Origin: a virus
Strand: one strand, 5' to 3'
Length of the DNA stretch: 26,048 bases
IMG/VR virus record: IMGVR_UViG_3300007735_000541
Location: 1 to 26,048 of that record
Numbering within the stretch: position 1 is the first letter of the stretch; the number at the start of each line of letters is the position of its first letter. Below the pieces are notes generated by a model. It was not told the origin of the DNA and did no database searches. It saw nothing but the letters and a program-made list of their open reading frames with translations. Made by a program: the position numbers and the translations under genes. Shown here piece by piece: positions 16,545 to 24,149 of the stretch.

Positions 16545-16739
16545 TTAGGTGTGCAATGCGATTCTGTAAGACGTACCGTTCAAGGTCACGTTCAAGGACG
16601 CAGGGGCGGTTGCAACTGTGTTGACCGTACCACCGCTGGAGCTTGCCGTAAACTCAATGACGTTAGCGAAGTTAGAGCCATCAATACGGACGGCTTTATT
16701 CTTCGCCTTAATCGGACTTCTCTGAAACTCATTCGACAT
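16545..16739 (-). CDS. Small beta-rich protein, probable virion component
   Basis: This 64-residue protein starts MSNEFQRSPIKAKNKAVRIDG and continues with beta-prone VIEFTASSSGGTVNTVA and LNVTLNGTSYRIALHT. GGAG lies upstream of the ATG (GGAGAAAATA), supporting translation. It is not recognised. The position, right after the FmdB-like gene and before another small Ser/Thr-rich gene, suggests an auxiliary virion protein. It could also be read as the first half of a broken two-part gene with the following 78-residue frame, but both have their own starts and there is no obvious continuity. Confidence 0.45.
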   Translation of the reverse strand: MSNEFQRSPIKAKNKAVRIDGSNFANVIEFTASSSGGTVNTVATAPASLNVTLNGTSYRIALHT

Positions 16740-16740
16740 A

Positions 16741-17019
16741 TTATTTTCTCCTTATAGCCGCACGTTTGATACTATCTGGCGTGTACTGGCTTCTGAATCT
16801 ACTGCCAAGCTTTTGTTCCTGGCGATAGTACCCCTTCATCAAGTTGGTTTGATTGACTCCCAGCGGGTTGTCGAGGGGTTCGCCAACCCCCACCAGGCTC
16901 AATCTTTGTGGTACGGTGAATCGTTTAAGGTAACGAGGGACAGAGTCCCTTTCGGCTACAGCCTTTTCCAGTTCGACAACTTTCCCATTTCTGGAGTCCT
17001 CGTACTGGTAAATAGGCAT
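16741..17019 (-). CDS. Cys-less FmdB-like protein
   Basis: The 92-residue protein opens MPIYQYEDSRNGKVVELEKAV, which strongly resembles the first residues of FmdB/CxxC zinc-ribbon proteins (MPIYEYxCxxCG). Here all the Cys positions are replaced (YEDSRNG) and no Cys remains anywhere. The remainder is basic (KRFTVPQRLSLVG, YYRQEQKLGSRFRSQYTPDSIKRAAIRRK). Related zinc-ribbon-like short genes occur next to capsid genes in various phages. The zinc site is certainly absent here, so any conserved role would not use it. The ATG overlaps the stop of the upstream gene by one base. Confidence 0.5.
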   Translation of the reverse strand: MPIYQYEDSRNGKVVELEKAVAERDSVPRYLKRFTVPQRLSLVGVGEPLDNPLGVNQTNLMKGYYRQEQKLGSRFRSQYTPDSIKRAAIRRK

Positions 17020-17363
17020 TAGCTATAGTTTTCCTTATCCGACTCCTCGGCCATCTTCATCATCCGGTCTTCTTCGGACTCTTCGGGTTTAGCAGATTCT
17101 TCTTCGGGTTGTTCAGCCATAGCGTTGTTTACGCGCACCATAGCTACACCACCTTCGATTTTCTCCACTACACCTTCCAGTTCCACCATGTCTCCAGCTT
17201 CTGGTGTGGCGTTTTCTTCGCCTTCACCTAGCTCGAACATAGAGATCGGCAATTTTACCAATCCTTCTTTCATAGCTGGTTTCTCCTTGGTGGAAGAGGC
17301 TGGGGAGGTTTTACCCTCCCCAGCTTTCCGAGGACCCATACCAATTACTAGCATGGTTCCCAT
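17019..17363 (-). CDS. Acidic low-complexity protein of unknown function
   Basis: The protein is up to 114 residues long. The middle part PISMFELGEGEENATPEAGDMVELEGVVEKIEGGVAMVRVN could form a small beta barrel, while both ends are low-complexity: a Lys/Pro/Ser-rich start and a Glu-rich tail (QPEEESAKPEESEED). The first ATG (17363) lies only 7 bases after the capsid stop and has no Shine-Dalgarno; an internal ATG at 17354 is preceded by GGGAA and could be the true start. It follows the major capsid gene, where head decoration or assembly proteins are often encoded. The VEKIEGGVAMVRVN pattern is similar to small head-associated proteins in podoviruses, but no identity is claimed. Confidence 0.5.
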   Translation of the reverse strand: MGTMLVIGMGPRKAGEGKTSPASSTKEKPAMKEGLVKLPISMFELGEGEENATPEAGDMVELEGVVEKIEGGVAMVRVNNAMAEQPEEESAKPEESEEDRMMKMAEESDKENYS

Positions 17364-17370
17364 TTAATTA

Positions 17371-18399
17371 TTAGCTGTAGTTGGACTTCGCAACGATGAC
17401 TCGGAAGAACCGAGGATCAAGTTGCTTGGCCGCGTAGAACGTCTTGAAGGACGCAATGACGCGCTGGCCGTAGGGGTCCGACTTGTCGGCTGCATCAAGG
17501 ATCGTGACCTTCGGAGCGAAGGGCGAGCCAGAGGCTGCGAGGGATGACAAGCTAGGTACACCAAACGCACCACCACCGAGCAACACGTTGGCGTAACCAG
17601 TGTTAACACCAGTTGTTCCAACGCTGTTTTCAGCGATACCAGAGGCGGAGGTATTGAAGGTCTGAACGTTGGTCGAAGAGATGACCGACACGCCAAACAA
17701 TTTACCAGTTTCGCCCTTGAAGATTTGGTCGGGAGCCGAGTAGCTCGACACCTTCAACCAATCATCGTCCTGCTGTAGATCGCGGATAACGGCAGGGTGC
17801 GCGACGAGCGCGTAGCCGTCCTTGATCTTAGGAGCGCGAGCGATGAACAACGAAGTCGCACCATCGAGCAAGTCGGTGGCGGTCATTGCGCTGTTAGCAA
17901 CGGACGAGGTAGCCCAGGTCGTTCCGTTCGTTGTGTTTTGAGCATAACGAGCGTAGGACTTGGTGGCTACACCAGTACCAGTGCTGGTCGAGGAATCCTG
18001 CACCAACGCGCGGTGACAGAGTGTGTCGGCGTGAAGGGCGGCATCTTCGCCAAGTTGCTTAGTGGCCTGCGCAAGATGAGAAAATAGCTCTGTAGCGAGC
18101 ACGACATCCGTGAGGATGATTTTGCTTCCATATTGCACTAGGGTTGCTTCAACTGAGGACAACGTGAGATCACGCTCGTCACCAGAGGCAGGGGTTGTTC
18201 CTTCCGACAAGGCGGAGATAGCAGAGATGCTAGGGTCACCAAAGCGGAAAAACCTAATGGTTTTATTTCCGCCAGTTTTGGTCGGGTAGGGGGATTTCAT
18301 TGCAAATTGCTCCATTTGGAGCAATGGGATTGCACGTTCCAATAACGCCTTTGAAAAGTACGTCTGGAACTGTGCGCTGACTGAACCAGTAGTTACCAT
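17371..18399 (-). CDS. Major capsid protein, N4 gp56 family
   Basis: The 342-residue protein matches the N4-gp56 major capsid family (HK97-like fold). Signature segments include FSKALLERAIPLLQMEQFAMKSPYPTKTGGNKTIRFFRFGD, then ISALSEGTTPASG, VEATLVQYGSKIILTDVVLAT, YALVAHPAVIRDLQ, GETGKLFGVSVISSTNVQTF and a C-terminal segment DKSDPYGQRVIASFKTFYAAKQLDPRFFRVI. It assembles the procapsid around the scaffold encoded just upstream. AAGGA lies about 12 bases before the ATG. Codon composition is richer in GC (for example cgcgcggtgac, 18007 onward) than in many neighbours, as expected for a highly expressed gene. Confidence 0.85.
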   Translation of the reverse strand: MVTTGSVSAQFQTYFSKALLERAIPLLQMEQFAMKSPYPTKTGGNKTIRFFRFGDPSISAISALSEGTTPASGDERDLTLSSVEATLVQYGSKIILTDVVLATELFSHLAQATKQLGEDAALHADTLCHRALVQDSSTSTGTGVATKSYARYAQNTTNGTTWATSSVANSAMTATDLLDGATSLFIARAPKIKDGYALVAHPAVIRDLQQDDDWLKVSSYSAPDQIFKGETGKLFGVSVISSTNVQTFNTSASGIAENSVGTTGVNTGYANVLLGGGAFGVPSLSSLAASGSPFAPKVTILDAADKSDPYGQRVIASFKTFYAAKQLDPRFFRVIVAKSNYS

Positions 18400-18430
18400 A
18401 TAATTAGTTATCCTTGTTTGTTATGACTAC

Positions 18431-19390
18431 TCAACCTCTGTCAACTTCGCTTGCCATTTTCATCAATTCACGTTCTTGCTCATCGAGCGTTAGTTCGTGA
18501 AAAGCTTTAGTCTTGGCAGGACCTTTTGGTTGTCCAGACGCTGGAGTAGTCGCTTTTCTGAGTTGAGCCAATTCTGACTCATACTCTGCAACCTTCTTCT
18601 GCAAGTCGGAGGCGGACTCCGCTTTAAGCTTAACTTTTGCAATACCAACCGCATCCTTGATACCAGCTGGGTAATTACGCAGGATAGCGTGGTTTTGCAA
18701 CATTTCCGATACGGCTTTGTAGAGAGTGCTGTTTGAGTCTTTGAGTTCTGGATTTGCTTCTACTTCCTCAAGCAAATTCTTATCCCAGGCAGACTTTAGT
18801 TCTGCTTGGGTTTTTTGCTCAATCTCTTTCCTCTCCTCAACTTCGATGTCACCAGCTTTTTGTTCGGCAAGTTTTGCAAGATCGTCACGGCCTTCATCAC
18901 GGTAGCTCTTTGCTGCTTCCCGATAATCTTCCGCGCTAAACTTGCGGCTGCTCGATTTTGTCTCGCCTTGAGTAGTTTCTGAAGTCTTCCTTGCCCTTTC
19001 AGCCTCGATCTGCTCGCGTTCTGCTTTGATTCTGGCTTTCTCTGCTCGGACATCTTCCCACTCCTTCTCAAGTCGCGACTTAGCCTTCTCGTAACGGGTA
19101 GGCTTCTTTTCGGAAGCCGACTCCGACTTGTCTTCTGAAGATTGCGTTGTTAAAGAACTTTTATCTTCCTCGGATTTCTCCTTGGTCGATGAAGCCTCAT
19201 CCGAGGCTTCTAGTTTTGTTTTTTCGGCTTTATCAGCAGGCGCGGGTGTCTGCTCGTTATCTCCGCTTGAATTTACCTCTGTTTCCGTTTTCTCTTTCGG
19301 CTCATCCTTTGGGATTGTTTCCAATCCTGCATCGGCTGCTGCCGCAAGTTTCAACATATCCAGTTCAGTAACTTCCATTGAATCTGCCAT
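18431..19390 (-). CDS. Scaffolding protein
   Basis: The 319-residue protein is very acidic and Glu/Lys/Ser-rich in its first half (for example TEVNSSGDNEQTPAP, EKSEEDKSSLTTQ), then carries a long charged coiled coil (about residues 100-210: KARIKAEREQIEAERARK) and further helices, with a conserved-looking ending (GPAKTKAFHELTLDEQERELMKMASEVDRG). This composition and the location directly upstream of the major capsid gene are the hallmarks of phage scaffolding proteins, which nucleate capsid assembly and leave before maturation. AAGGG precedes the ATG. The assignment relies on composition and synteny, since scaffolds are poorly conserved in sequence. Confidence 0.75.
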   Translation of the reverse strand: MADSMEVTELDMLKLAAAADAGLETIPKDEPKEKTETEVNSSGDNEQTPAPADKAEKTKLEASDEASSTKEKSEEDKSSLTTQSSEDKSESASEKKPTRYEKAKSRLEKEWEDVRAEKARIKAEREQIEAERARKTSETTQGETKSSSRKFSAEDYREAAKSYRDEGRDDLAKLAEQKAGDIEVEERKEIEQKTQAELKSAWDKNLLEEVEANPELKDSNSTLYKAVSEMLQNHAILRNYPAGIKDAVGIAKVKLKAESASDLQKKVAEYESELAQLRKATTPASGQPKGPAKTKAFHELTLDEQERELMKMASEVDRG

Positions 19391-19438
19391 TTTGACCCTT
19401 TCTTACACTTTTCGGTAGGGAGTCATTCTACCTCAAGG

Positions 19439-19777
19439 TTACTCGGCTACTGGTTCATCCGATCCATCCCCATAGCCTGGGATGGCGGAGTTAAGTTTTT
19501 GGGATGCGAGCGATTCTAAGGTCGCTACACAACCACGAAATCCTTTAGCATAACCACAAGCGTCTGCAAGTGCCTCTGATTTCTTCATCACAGCAGAGCT
19601 ATTCTGGCGCAGGGTTAGGTTAAGCAAAATCAAACTTAGCTTCTGACCAGTAGGAGTTGACAAGAATCCTGTCCACGCCTTCTCATCCTCATCTTCCCAC
19701 TTAGGTTCGTTGACCCATTCTTGGTTGCGGATGAACGCTAATGCTGCTTTTAGTTTTCTCATAGCTTTATTGCCCAT
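19439..19777 (-). CDS. Small protein of unknown function in head operon
   Basis: The 112-residue protein (MGNKAMRKLKAALAFIRNQEWVNEPKWEDEDEKAWTGFL) is helical with no recognised domain. A C-terminal CGYAKGFRGCVATLESLAS segment could pack against the helix LLNLTLRQNSSAVMKKSEALADA. The ATG at 19777 has AAGG seven bases upstream and overlaps the methyltransferase gene by 19 bases. An alternative ATG at 19762 overlaps that stop as ATGA and would give 107 residues. Its place between methyltransferase/portal and scaffold suggests a head-assembly accessory role. Confidence 0.45.
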   Translation of the reverse strand: MGNKAMRKLKAALAFIRNQEWVNEPKWEDEDEKAWTGFLSTPTGQKLSLILLNLTLRQNSSAVMKKSEALADACGYAKGFRGCVATLESLASQKLNSAIPGYGDGSDEPVAE

Positions 19778-20289
19778 GAATCGCCTTGGAATAGCGTATA
19801 GTCCTTTTGTCCTATTTCCTCAAGCAAAGCCTTCTTGATTGATTCCCAACTCCAATCGTGACCAGCCATAATTCCGCCTTCTTTAAGCTTCTTACGCCAG
19901 CCTTTTAGGTCTGCCAGCACGCCTTCGTACCTATGATCTCCGTCAATATAGACAAGATCACAAGACCCATCCTCAACAAATTCAAGTGCATCCAGACTTT
20001 TTCCGCGGCTATACATCACGTTCTTTAGATCACCTGTACGCTCTTGGAAAGCATCAAATACAAACTTCATTGGGCATTGCTGACTTGCCCTATCGTTAAT
20101 GTCGTATCCGTTTAGCCAAGGATCTACTGCTAAAACGTCCTTAAAATACTTGGCTAGTACTACCGTTCCCTCGCCACTATACGCGCCAATCTCAACCGCC
20201 TTACCAGTTGCGCCTTGCTCGTTAGCCCACTCACAAAGATGTTTTAAGCCTTCCGCTTGGAAGGCATCCCGCATTACTGGTACTTTCAA
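19759..20289 (-). CDS. Class I SAM-dependent methyltransferase (Methyltransf_24-like)
   Basis: The 176-residue protein shows a Rossmann methyltransferase of the Methyltransf_24/CmcI type. Motif I is AVEIGAYSGEGTVVLAKYF (residues 31-49, glycine-rich SAM loop), the acidic residue after strand 2 is in AVDPW (D56), and motif IV with the following helix is DLVYIDGDHRYEGVLADLKGW (residues 111-131), followed by LKEGGIMAGHDW (135-146). Members of this group usually methylate small molecules or glycans, sometimes with a metal held by acidic and His residues such as D116, D118 and H119 here. Starting at TTG 20289, it overlaps the portal stop (TTGA); a second candidate start is the ATG at 20274. Its place in the structural operon suggests it may modify a virion or envelope component, but no substrate can be read. 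Confidence 0.7.
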   Translation of the reverse strand: MKVPVMRDAFQAEGLKHLCEWANEQGATGKAVEIGAYSGEGTVVLAKYFKDVLAVDPWLNGYDINDRASQQCPMKFVFDAFQERTGDLKNVMYSRGKSLDALEFVEDGSCDLVYIDGDHRYEGVLADLKGWRKKLKEGGIMAGHDWSWESIKKALLEEIGQKDYTLFQGDSWAIKL

Positions 20290-22166
20290 GCAGCCATCGG
20301 TGCTGGTGGTTGGCCTTGCATTGCTTGTGGAGGCAGTTGTTGCCCCTGCTGTTGCATCTGACCTTTAGCCGCATCACGAAGCTGTTTCTGGATTGCGCGG
20401 GATGTATTGGGATCAACCTGCTCCAAGCCTGCCAAGTGCTGTTGTAAATGCGCCATTAGAACTTGCATTGCACTCTGATCGACCTGCTGTTGTCGGCTTT
20501 GAGCCGCTTGGTTAAACGCGAAGAGAACGGATATATGCGCTTTGTGATCGTCCGAAGGCTTGATTGCGACTGGGAATCCAGTTGCAAGCATAGTCGCGAT
20601 TTCAGTCGCTTGATCTTCAGCTTGATCGCCAGAGGCTGCGTTAGGATCTTGGAAGAGTCTGCGGACCAGCGAGGGATCATCTTGTTCAAGCACTGATTTT
20701 ACCAGTTCGCCTTGGTTAACGAAAGGATTATTTTGGAACATCTGCATTCGCGCCACAGACTTCTGCAACGCAAACTGGCGGTTAATAAAGTCAAGTCCAC
20801 CCTTTGGTTCAATCGAATACTCATCGTGGATACCTTCGGGTGGCATTGATCCAGTTTCTTCCGCATAGCGATACATCAAGTCTTTCTTGTTGTACTGCGT
20901 GTAAAGCGACCAGCACTGCTTGAATAGATGAGCTAATCCCATTCGGAACATACGATTGCGTAAATCGCCAGACGCTGCTGCCTGCGACTGTAACGCTTGA
21001 ATCTCGGTGGCAGTCTTACGATCCGACACTTGGTACTGCGATCCAGCACCAAAGTCTGGATTGCCCATCCGTTGTTCGGAAAGCAGACGCTCCTCTAACA
21101 TCAATTTCTGAAAGTCAAATGGAGGTTGGCTGAACTGAACTGGCTTTAAGCCTTGTGGCAGAATCTGCCCAGGCTGCATCTTCAAGTTCGATGTGTTAAG
21201 CGATATAGGATTCTGTGCTTCAAAAACGGGTCGGTTGGCCAGTTCAACGTAATCGGAGAGGGAGTTCTTGAGCTTATTTAGCAGGTTCTCATTAGGGAGC
21301 AGTATCTCTGCTACGCCTCTCGGACTGTACCAACCGCCCCCTGTGACCTCATAGGGGAAATCTACAAAAGGTGGTTCACCGTGACGATAGGGTAATGTGA
21401 AAGGCTTGCGAACATCTTCGGTTACTACAAGCGGACTGTACGTTTCAACCTTCCATCCGTCCTCAGACGGCGTGTACATCTCCCAAAGAATGATGCGATC
21501 ATTCTCAGCTTCTTGAGTAATTCCCTCGCGTCTATAAATCTCGTCTTGAATCTCACTTCGTAAGCCCACCGATTTGGATGGTTTACCAGAAATTGTTTTG
21601 ATAAATTCCTCATCCTGCTTGTACAAGGGATTTGCCTTATAGGAATCGACACTTGTCGAGATGATGTGAACGATGAAATCTGCATCTTTGAACTCCTTGG
21701 TATAGGAAGGAACAATAATATGGAATGGATCAATAGCCTCAAAGTCAATGCGCTTCTTGTCCTCGTTCCAGATTATCTTAGCCACGCCTCGTCCGTAGAG
21801 GAGAATATGGTCAATTACGGAAACAATCTCTTTCTGAAAGTTTGTACGCTCGCGCATACTATAATCAAACCAACGCTCGGCTGATACGGTCAGCGGGGTT
21901 AACTGCTGGCGCATCGGGACGAAACTGGAAAGAATGTCGTTACCAATCGCGCTGTTGACGAAAGAAGGTTTTAGTTTCTCGATTGCGCTGTCGATTAACT
22001 GAACGTGAAGATCGGCTGCGGTAGGCCAAGGCTTAACCTTACGGCGTACACCAAAGTAGCGAGCTTGGTAGAACAAGCGTTGACGATTCTCCCAAGTCTC
22101 GCGCTGGTTGAGCGAGTCAATGATCCGAGAATAATAATCTGTTCTGCGTGTATCTTTAGCGTTCAT
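20286..22166 (-). CDS. Portal protein
   Basis: The 626-residue protein corresponds in size and order (between large terminase and scaffold/capsid) to a podoviral portal. Recognisable features include a helical beginning (YYSRIIDSLNQRETWENRQRLF), DLHVQLIDSAIEKLKPSFVN, HILLYGRGVAKIIWNEDKKR, IDFEAIDPFHIIVPSYT, and a clip/stem-type stretch (FPYEVTGGGWYSPRGVAEILLPNENLLNKLKNSLSDYVELANRPVFE). A long helical region with DRKTATEIQALQSQAAASGDLRNRMFRMG follows. The final 40 residues are a Gln/Pro-rich tail. It forms the dodecameric ring through which DNA is packaged and exits. GGAG precedes the ATG by eight bases, and the start overlaps the stop of the lysis lipoprotein by four bases. Confidence 0.85.
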   Translation of the reverse strand: MNAKDTRRTDYYSRIIDSLNQRETWENRQRLFYQARYFGVRRKVKPWPTAADLHVQLIDSAIEKLKPSFVNSAIGNDILSSFVPMRQQLTPLTVSAERWFDYSMRERTNFQKEIVSVIDHILLYGRGVAKIIWNEDKKRIDFEAIDPFHIIVPSYTKEFKDADFIVHIISTSVDSYKANPLYKQDEEFIKTISGKPSKSVGLRSEIQDEIYRREGITQEAENDRIILWEMYTPSEDGWKVETYSPLVVTEDVRKPFTLPYRHGEPPFVDFPYEVTGGGWYSPRGVAEILLPNENLLNKLKNSLSDYVELANRPVFEAQNPISLNTSNLKMQPGQILPQGLKPVQFSQPPFDFQKLMLEERLLSEQRMGNPDFGAGSQYQVSDRKTATEIQALQSQAAASGDLRNRMFRMGLAHLFKQCWSLYTQYNKKDLMYRYAEETGSMPPEGIHDEYSIEPKGGLDFINRQFALQKSVARMQMFQNNPFVNQGELVKSVLEQDDPSLVRRLFQDPNAASGDQAEDQATEIATMLATGFPVAIKPSDDHKAHISVLFAFNQAAQSRQQQVDQSAMQVLMAHLQQHLAGLEQVDPNTSRAIQKQLRDAAKGQMQQQGQQLPPQAMQGQPPAPMAA

Positions 22167-22402
22167 TTGTTGCGCTCCACTTTAAGTTCGTATGAAAGAT
22201 CGTTGACAGCATTCAAAGCTTTCCTAGCCCATTCGCGTGTGCCAGGTGTGCCTCTACGAATCTCGTTGTAGTTTTGATCTTTCATTAACTCTTCAACTAC
22301 CCCCGTTGTGTGTGTCACTGGTGTCGTTGTTGCGCAACCACCAAGACTCACCACGCAGATCACGCTCAATAGCATCGCGATTGCTGCGCCATTCGCTTTC
22401 AA
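22163..22402 (-). CDS. Lipoprotein, candidate outer-membrane spanin (Rz1-like)
   Basis: The protein has a lipoprotein signal (KANGAAIAMLLSVICVVSLGGC) with lipobox L-G-G-C, then a polar mature region ATTTPVTHTTGVVEELMKDQNYNEIRRG and a helical end. Three starts are possible in the same frame: GTG 22474 (103 residues), TTG 22402 (79 residues, the best signal peptide with an N-terminal Lys) and ATG 22375 (70 residues). I use 22402 but the choice is not certain. Its first part overlaps, in a different frame, the inner-membrane spanin-like gene at 22293-22481, as Rz1 overlaps Rz in lambdoid phages. It would reach from the outer membrane to fuse envelopes in the last lysis step. The mature part is not notably Pro-rich, which lowers confidence. 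Confidence 0.55.
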   Translation of the reverse strand: MKANGAAIAMLLSVICVVSLGGCATTTPVTHTTGVVEELMKDQNYNEIRRGTPGTREWARKALNAVNDLSYELKVERNK

Positions 22403-22481
22403 TGTTGTTAACCCGCTTCTCACGCCACGCTGGGATGAGGCGAAGGATTGATGCGATGAGATTAAATATCGCACCGATCAC
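22293..22481 (-). CDS. Small membrane protein, candidate inner-membrane spanin (Rz-like)
   Basis: This 62-residue reading begins with a GTG (MIGAIFNLIASILRLIPAW), a single hydrophobic N-terminal segment (about residues 2-18), then a charged helix EKRVNNIESEWRSNRDAIERDLRGESWWLRNN that could extend into the periplasm as a coiled coil, and a polar tail. Its second half overlaps the lipoprotein gene in another frame by about 110 bases. This topology and nesting match i-spanin/o-spanin pairs, though the protein is much shorter than lambda Rz. It follows the holin-like gene by 6 bases. Family identity is inferred, not recognised by sequence. Confidence 0.5.
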   Translation of the reverse strand: MIGAIFNLIASILRLIPAWREKRVNNIESEWRSNRDAIERDLRGESWWLRNNDTSDTHNGGS

Positions 22482-22487
22482 TTAATG

Positions 22488-22658
22488 TTATTTGATGTTC
22501 AGCCCAATCGTCTTTAGAAAATTAACGATCTTTTCCAAGAACGTATCGTCTGCTGGTGTAGGTGTAAGTTTAACAATGATGCGAGCAGCAAGAACGATGC
22601 CACCAACAGCGGCTACGATCTCTTGCCAGTTTGCAGTAATCCAATTCCAGATATTCAT
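22488..22658 (-). CDS. Small holin-like membrane protein
   Basis: A 56-residue frame reads MNIWNWITANWQEIVAAVGG, then IVLAARIIVKLTPTPADD, then FLEKIVNFLKTIGLNIK. It has one hydrophobic helix (about residues 13-29) and a C-terminal amphipathic helix. This pattern (an N-terminal WNWITxNWQEI, one membrane segment, then LTPTPxDD) is one I recognise from short phage membrane proteins annotated as putative holins. It starts 5 bases after the large terminase stop and is followed by the spanin-like pair. It would sit in the cytoplasmic membrane and could control lysis timing. Lysis activity is an inference. Confidence 0.6.
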   Translation of the reverse strand: MNIWNWITANWQEIVAAVGGIVLAARIIVKLTPTPADDTFLEKIVNFLKTIGLNIK

Positions 22659-22663
22659 AGTGT

Positions 22664-24088
22664 TTATCCTCCTGGGTCAAATCCAGCCATGACGGGGTCG
22701 TGTGCCACCATCATTTCTTGAAGTGACTTCCAAGTTGGACGCTCTATCTGAAATGTCAAGTCAAGACCTACATTTGAGCTACTGAGGCACAGGGCCAGCG
22801 CGTCAGCCCTATCTGGCGATGCTATGCCTCTGGCACGCATTGAGTCTTTTGATTCAACGCCAAGTTTGCCCTTGCTGTTGGTGATGGTTCGCCTGCAAGT
22901 CAATTGCGCTGTCAAGTCCTCATCCTCTGGCAATATGATTTCAGCATCCTCAATCTTCTTTGCCATTCCATACCACATCTCGGCAGACCGATTGGTATAG
23001 GCATTGTTGTCATACGCCGTAGCCCCAAAGTTCACCCTATTGACTACCCAGCCAGACTCAGCCAATGCATCGCACATAACCATGCCCATCCCGCTTGCGT
23101 CAGCGTAGATGTTGTTAGCTTCCAGCCCAGCCTTCTTAAACTCGACTATAAACCTGCCTACGGCTGCCATCGTGTCCTTTTCACGCCAAGCAATCATAGG
23201 AAGTATTTTGTTGCCATCGCTGATGCAGATCACGTTCTGATCGCCACCAGCCGCAAAGTCCACGCCTGCTATGCGTACACCTGGCTTGAAGCGTGGTGGC
23301 GTATTGTAGCAGTTCTGTAGCTGGGTGAGATTGATTACTAGGCTTTCTAGCCCTATGTCAACAAACTCGCCATAGATCATAGAACGGGTCAAAGGGTGCT
23401 TCTCGCCGTACCTCTGGATTACTTCGTCAATCTGGTTCTGCGTGATATGGGGGCAGTCAAACGCTGTGACTGCGTGCTTAGACCACATATTGGCTTCCTT
23501 GGTAAACGCTCGATAGAACGCGCCACTGGTCCCGCCAGGGCTGGATGCAATTAGCAAGCGGGTTGGTTGACATCGGCTGATAGCCTCAAACAGCGGGTCT
23601 GCGACAGTCTTGGCTTCGTCCACGACCATCAGCAACGGATGGTATTCGTGGTCCTCGGCGTGCCAGCCTTCAGCCCGTCCTGGGTCGGTGGCTGAGTAGC
23701 CTATGATTCGGCTGGTGTTTCCGTTTGCGTGTAGGTAGCGGATCTCGCCAGATGTTACCTCCCACGCGCCACCCAACTTGGCAATGTGATTACGCAGGCT
23801 AGGCCAAAGCTGACTTTCAACTTGGCGGAAAACGCCTGCGGTTGTTACAGCAATTGAGCGTGGGAAAACGAGTGCGTGCCATATCAAAATAGATGCAATA
23901 ACCGTGCTGGTCTTGCCAGAGCCGTTGGCTGCACGCAAGGCTACGCGACAGTCTCTCTGCTCTAAATCACGCAGTACACGCCTTTGCCAATCATAAAGAT
24001 TGATTCCCAATACGTTAGCAGCGAATGCAGATGGTTTAGAGAGGTCTTCAAGTATCTCGTCCTGGCTGCGCTTGGGAGGCTTTGGCAT
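22664..24088 (-). CDS. Terminase large subunit
   Basis: The 474-residue protein carries the packaging ATPase and nuclease motifs. Walker A is RAANGSGKT (residues 52-60), Walker B LLMVVDEAK (about 152-160), and the coupling motif LLIASSPGG (178-186). The RuvC-like nuclease domain has IAGVDFAAGGDQNVICISDG (D277), YADASGMG (D330) and the third acidic cluster SPDRADAL (D426/D429). It uses ATP hydrolysis to push DNA through the portal and then cuts it. It begins 61 bases after the small terminase stop, with AGAGG 14 bases upstream. The nuclease triad is complete, so the enzyme appears intact. No packaging site is identifiable. Confidence 0.9.
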   Translation of the reverse strand: MPKPPKRSQDEILEDLSKPSAFAANVLGINLYDWQRRVLRDLEQRDCRVALRAANGSGKTSTVIASILIWHALVFPRSIAVTTAGVFRQVESQLWPSLRNHIAKLGGAWEVTSGEIRYLHANGNTSRIIGYSATDPGRAEGWHAEDHEYHPLLMVVDEAKTVADPLFEAISRCQPTRLLIASSPGGTSGAFYRAFTKEANMWSKHAVTAFDCPHITQNQIDEVIQRYGEKHPLTRSMIYGEFVDIGLESLVINLTQLQNCYNTPPRFKPGVRIAGVDFAAGGDQNVICISDGNKILPMIAWREKDTMAAVGRFIVEFKKAGLEANNIYADASGMGMVMCDALAESGWVVNRVNFGATAYDNNAYTNRSAEMWYGMAKKIEDAEIILPEDEDLTAQLTCRRTITNSKGKLGVESKDSMRARGIASPDRADALALCLSSSNVGLDLTFQIERPTWKSLQEMMVAHDPVMAGFDPGG

Positions 24089-24149
24089 GAGTGTAGGTTA
24101 AGACCTCTTTTTGTTTTGAGCCACAATAATTTGGGGGGGTATATGCGTA

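Noticed and set aside
16304-16739. The 64- and 78-residue genes as halves of one frameshifted gene
   Set aside because: They have separate start codons, a clear stop and a 4-base gap, and no continuous domain crosses the junction.
17364-17696. 110-residue minus-strand frame within the capsid gene
   Set aside because: It is an alternate-frame reading of the clear N4-gp56 capsid C-terminus.
19414-19432. GGTAG/CTACC hairpin between the scaffold start and the upstream gene stop
   Set aside because: The stem is only 5 bp with a 9-base loop and no T-run, so it is too weak to call a terminator.
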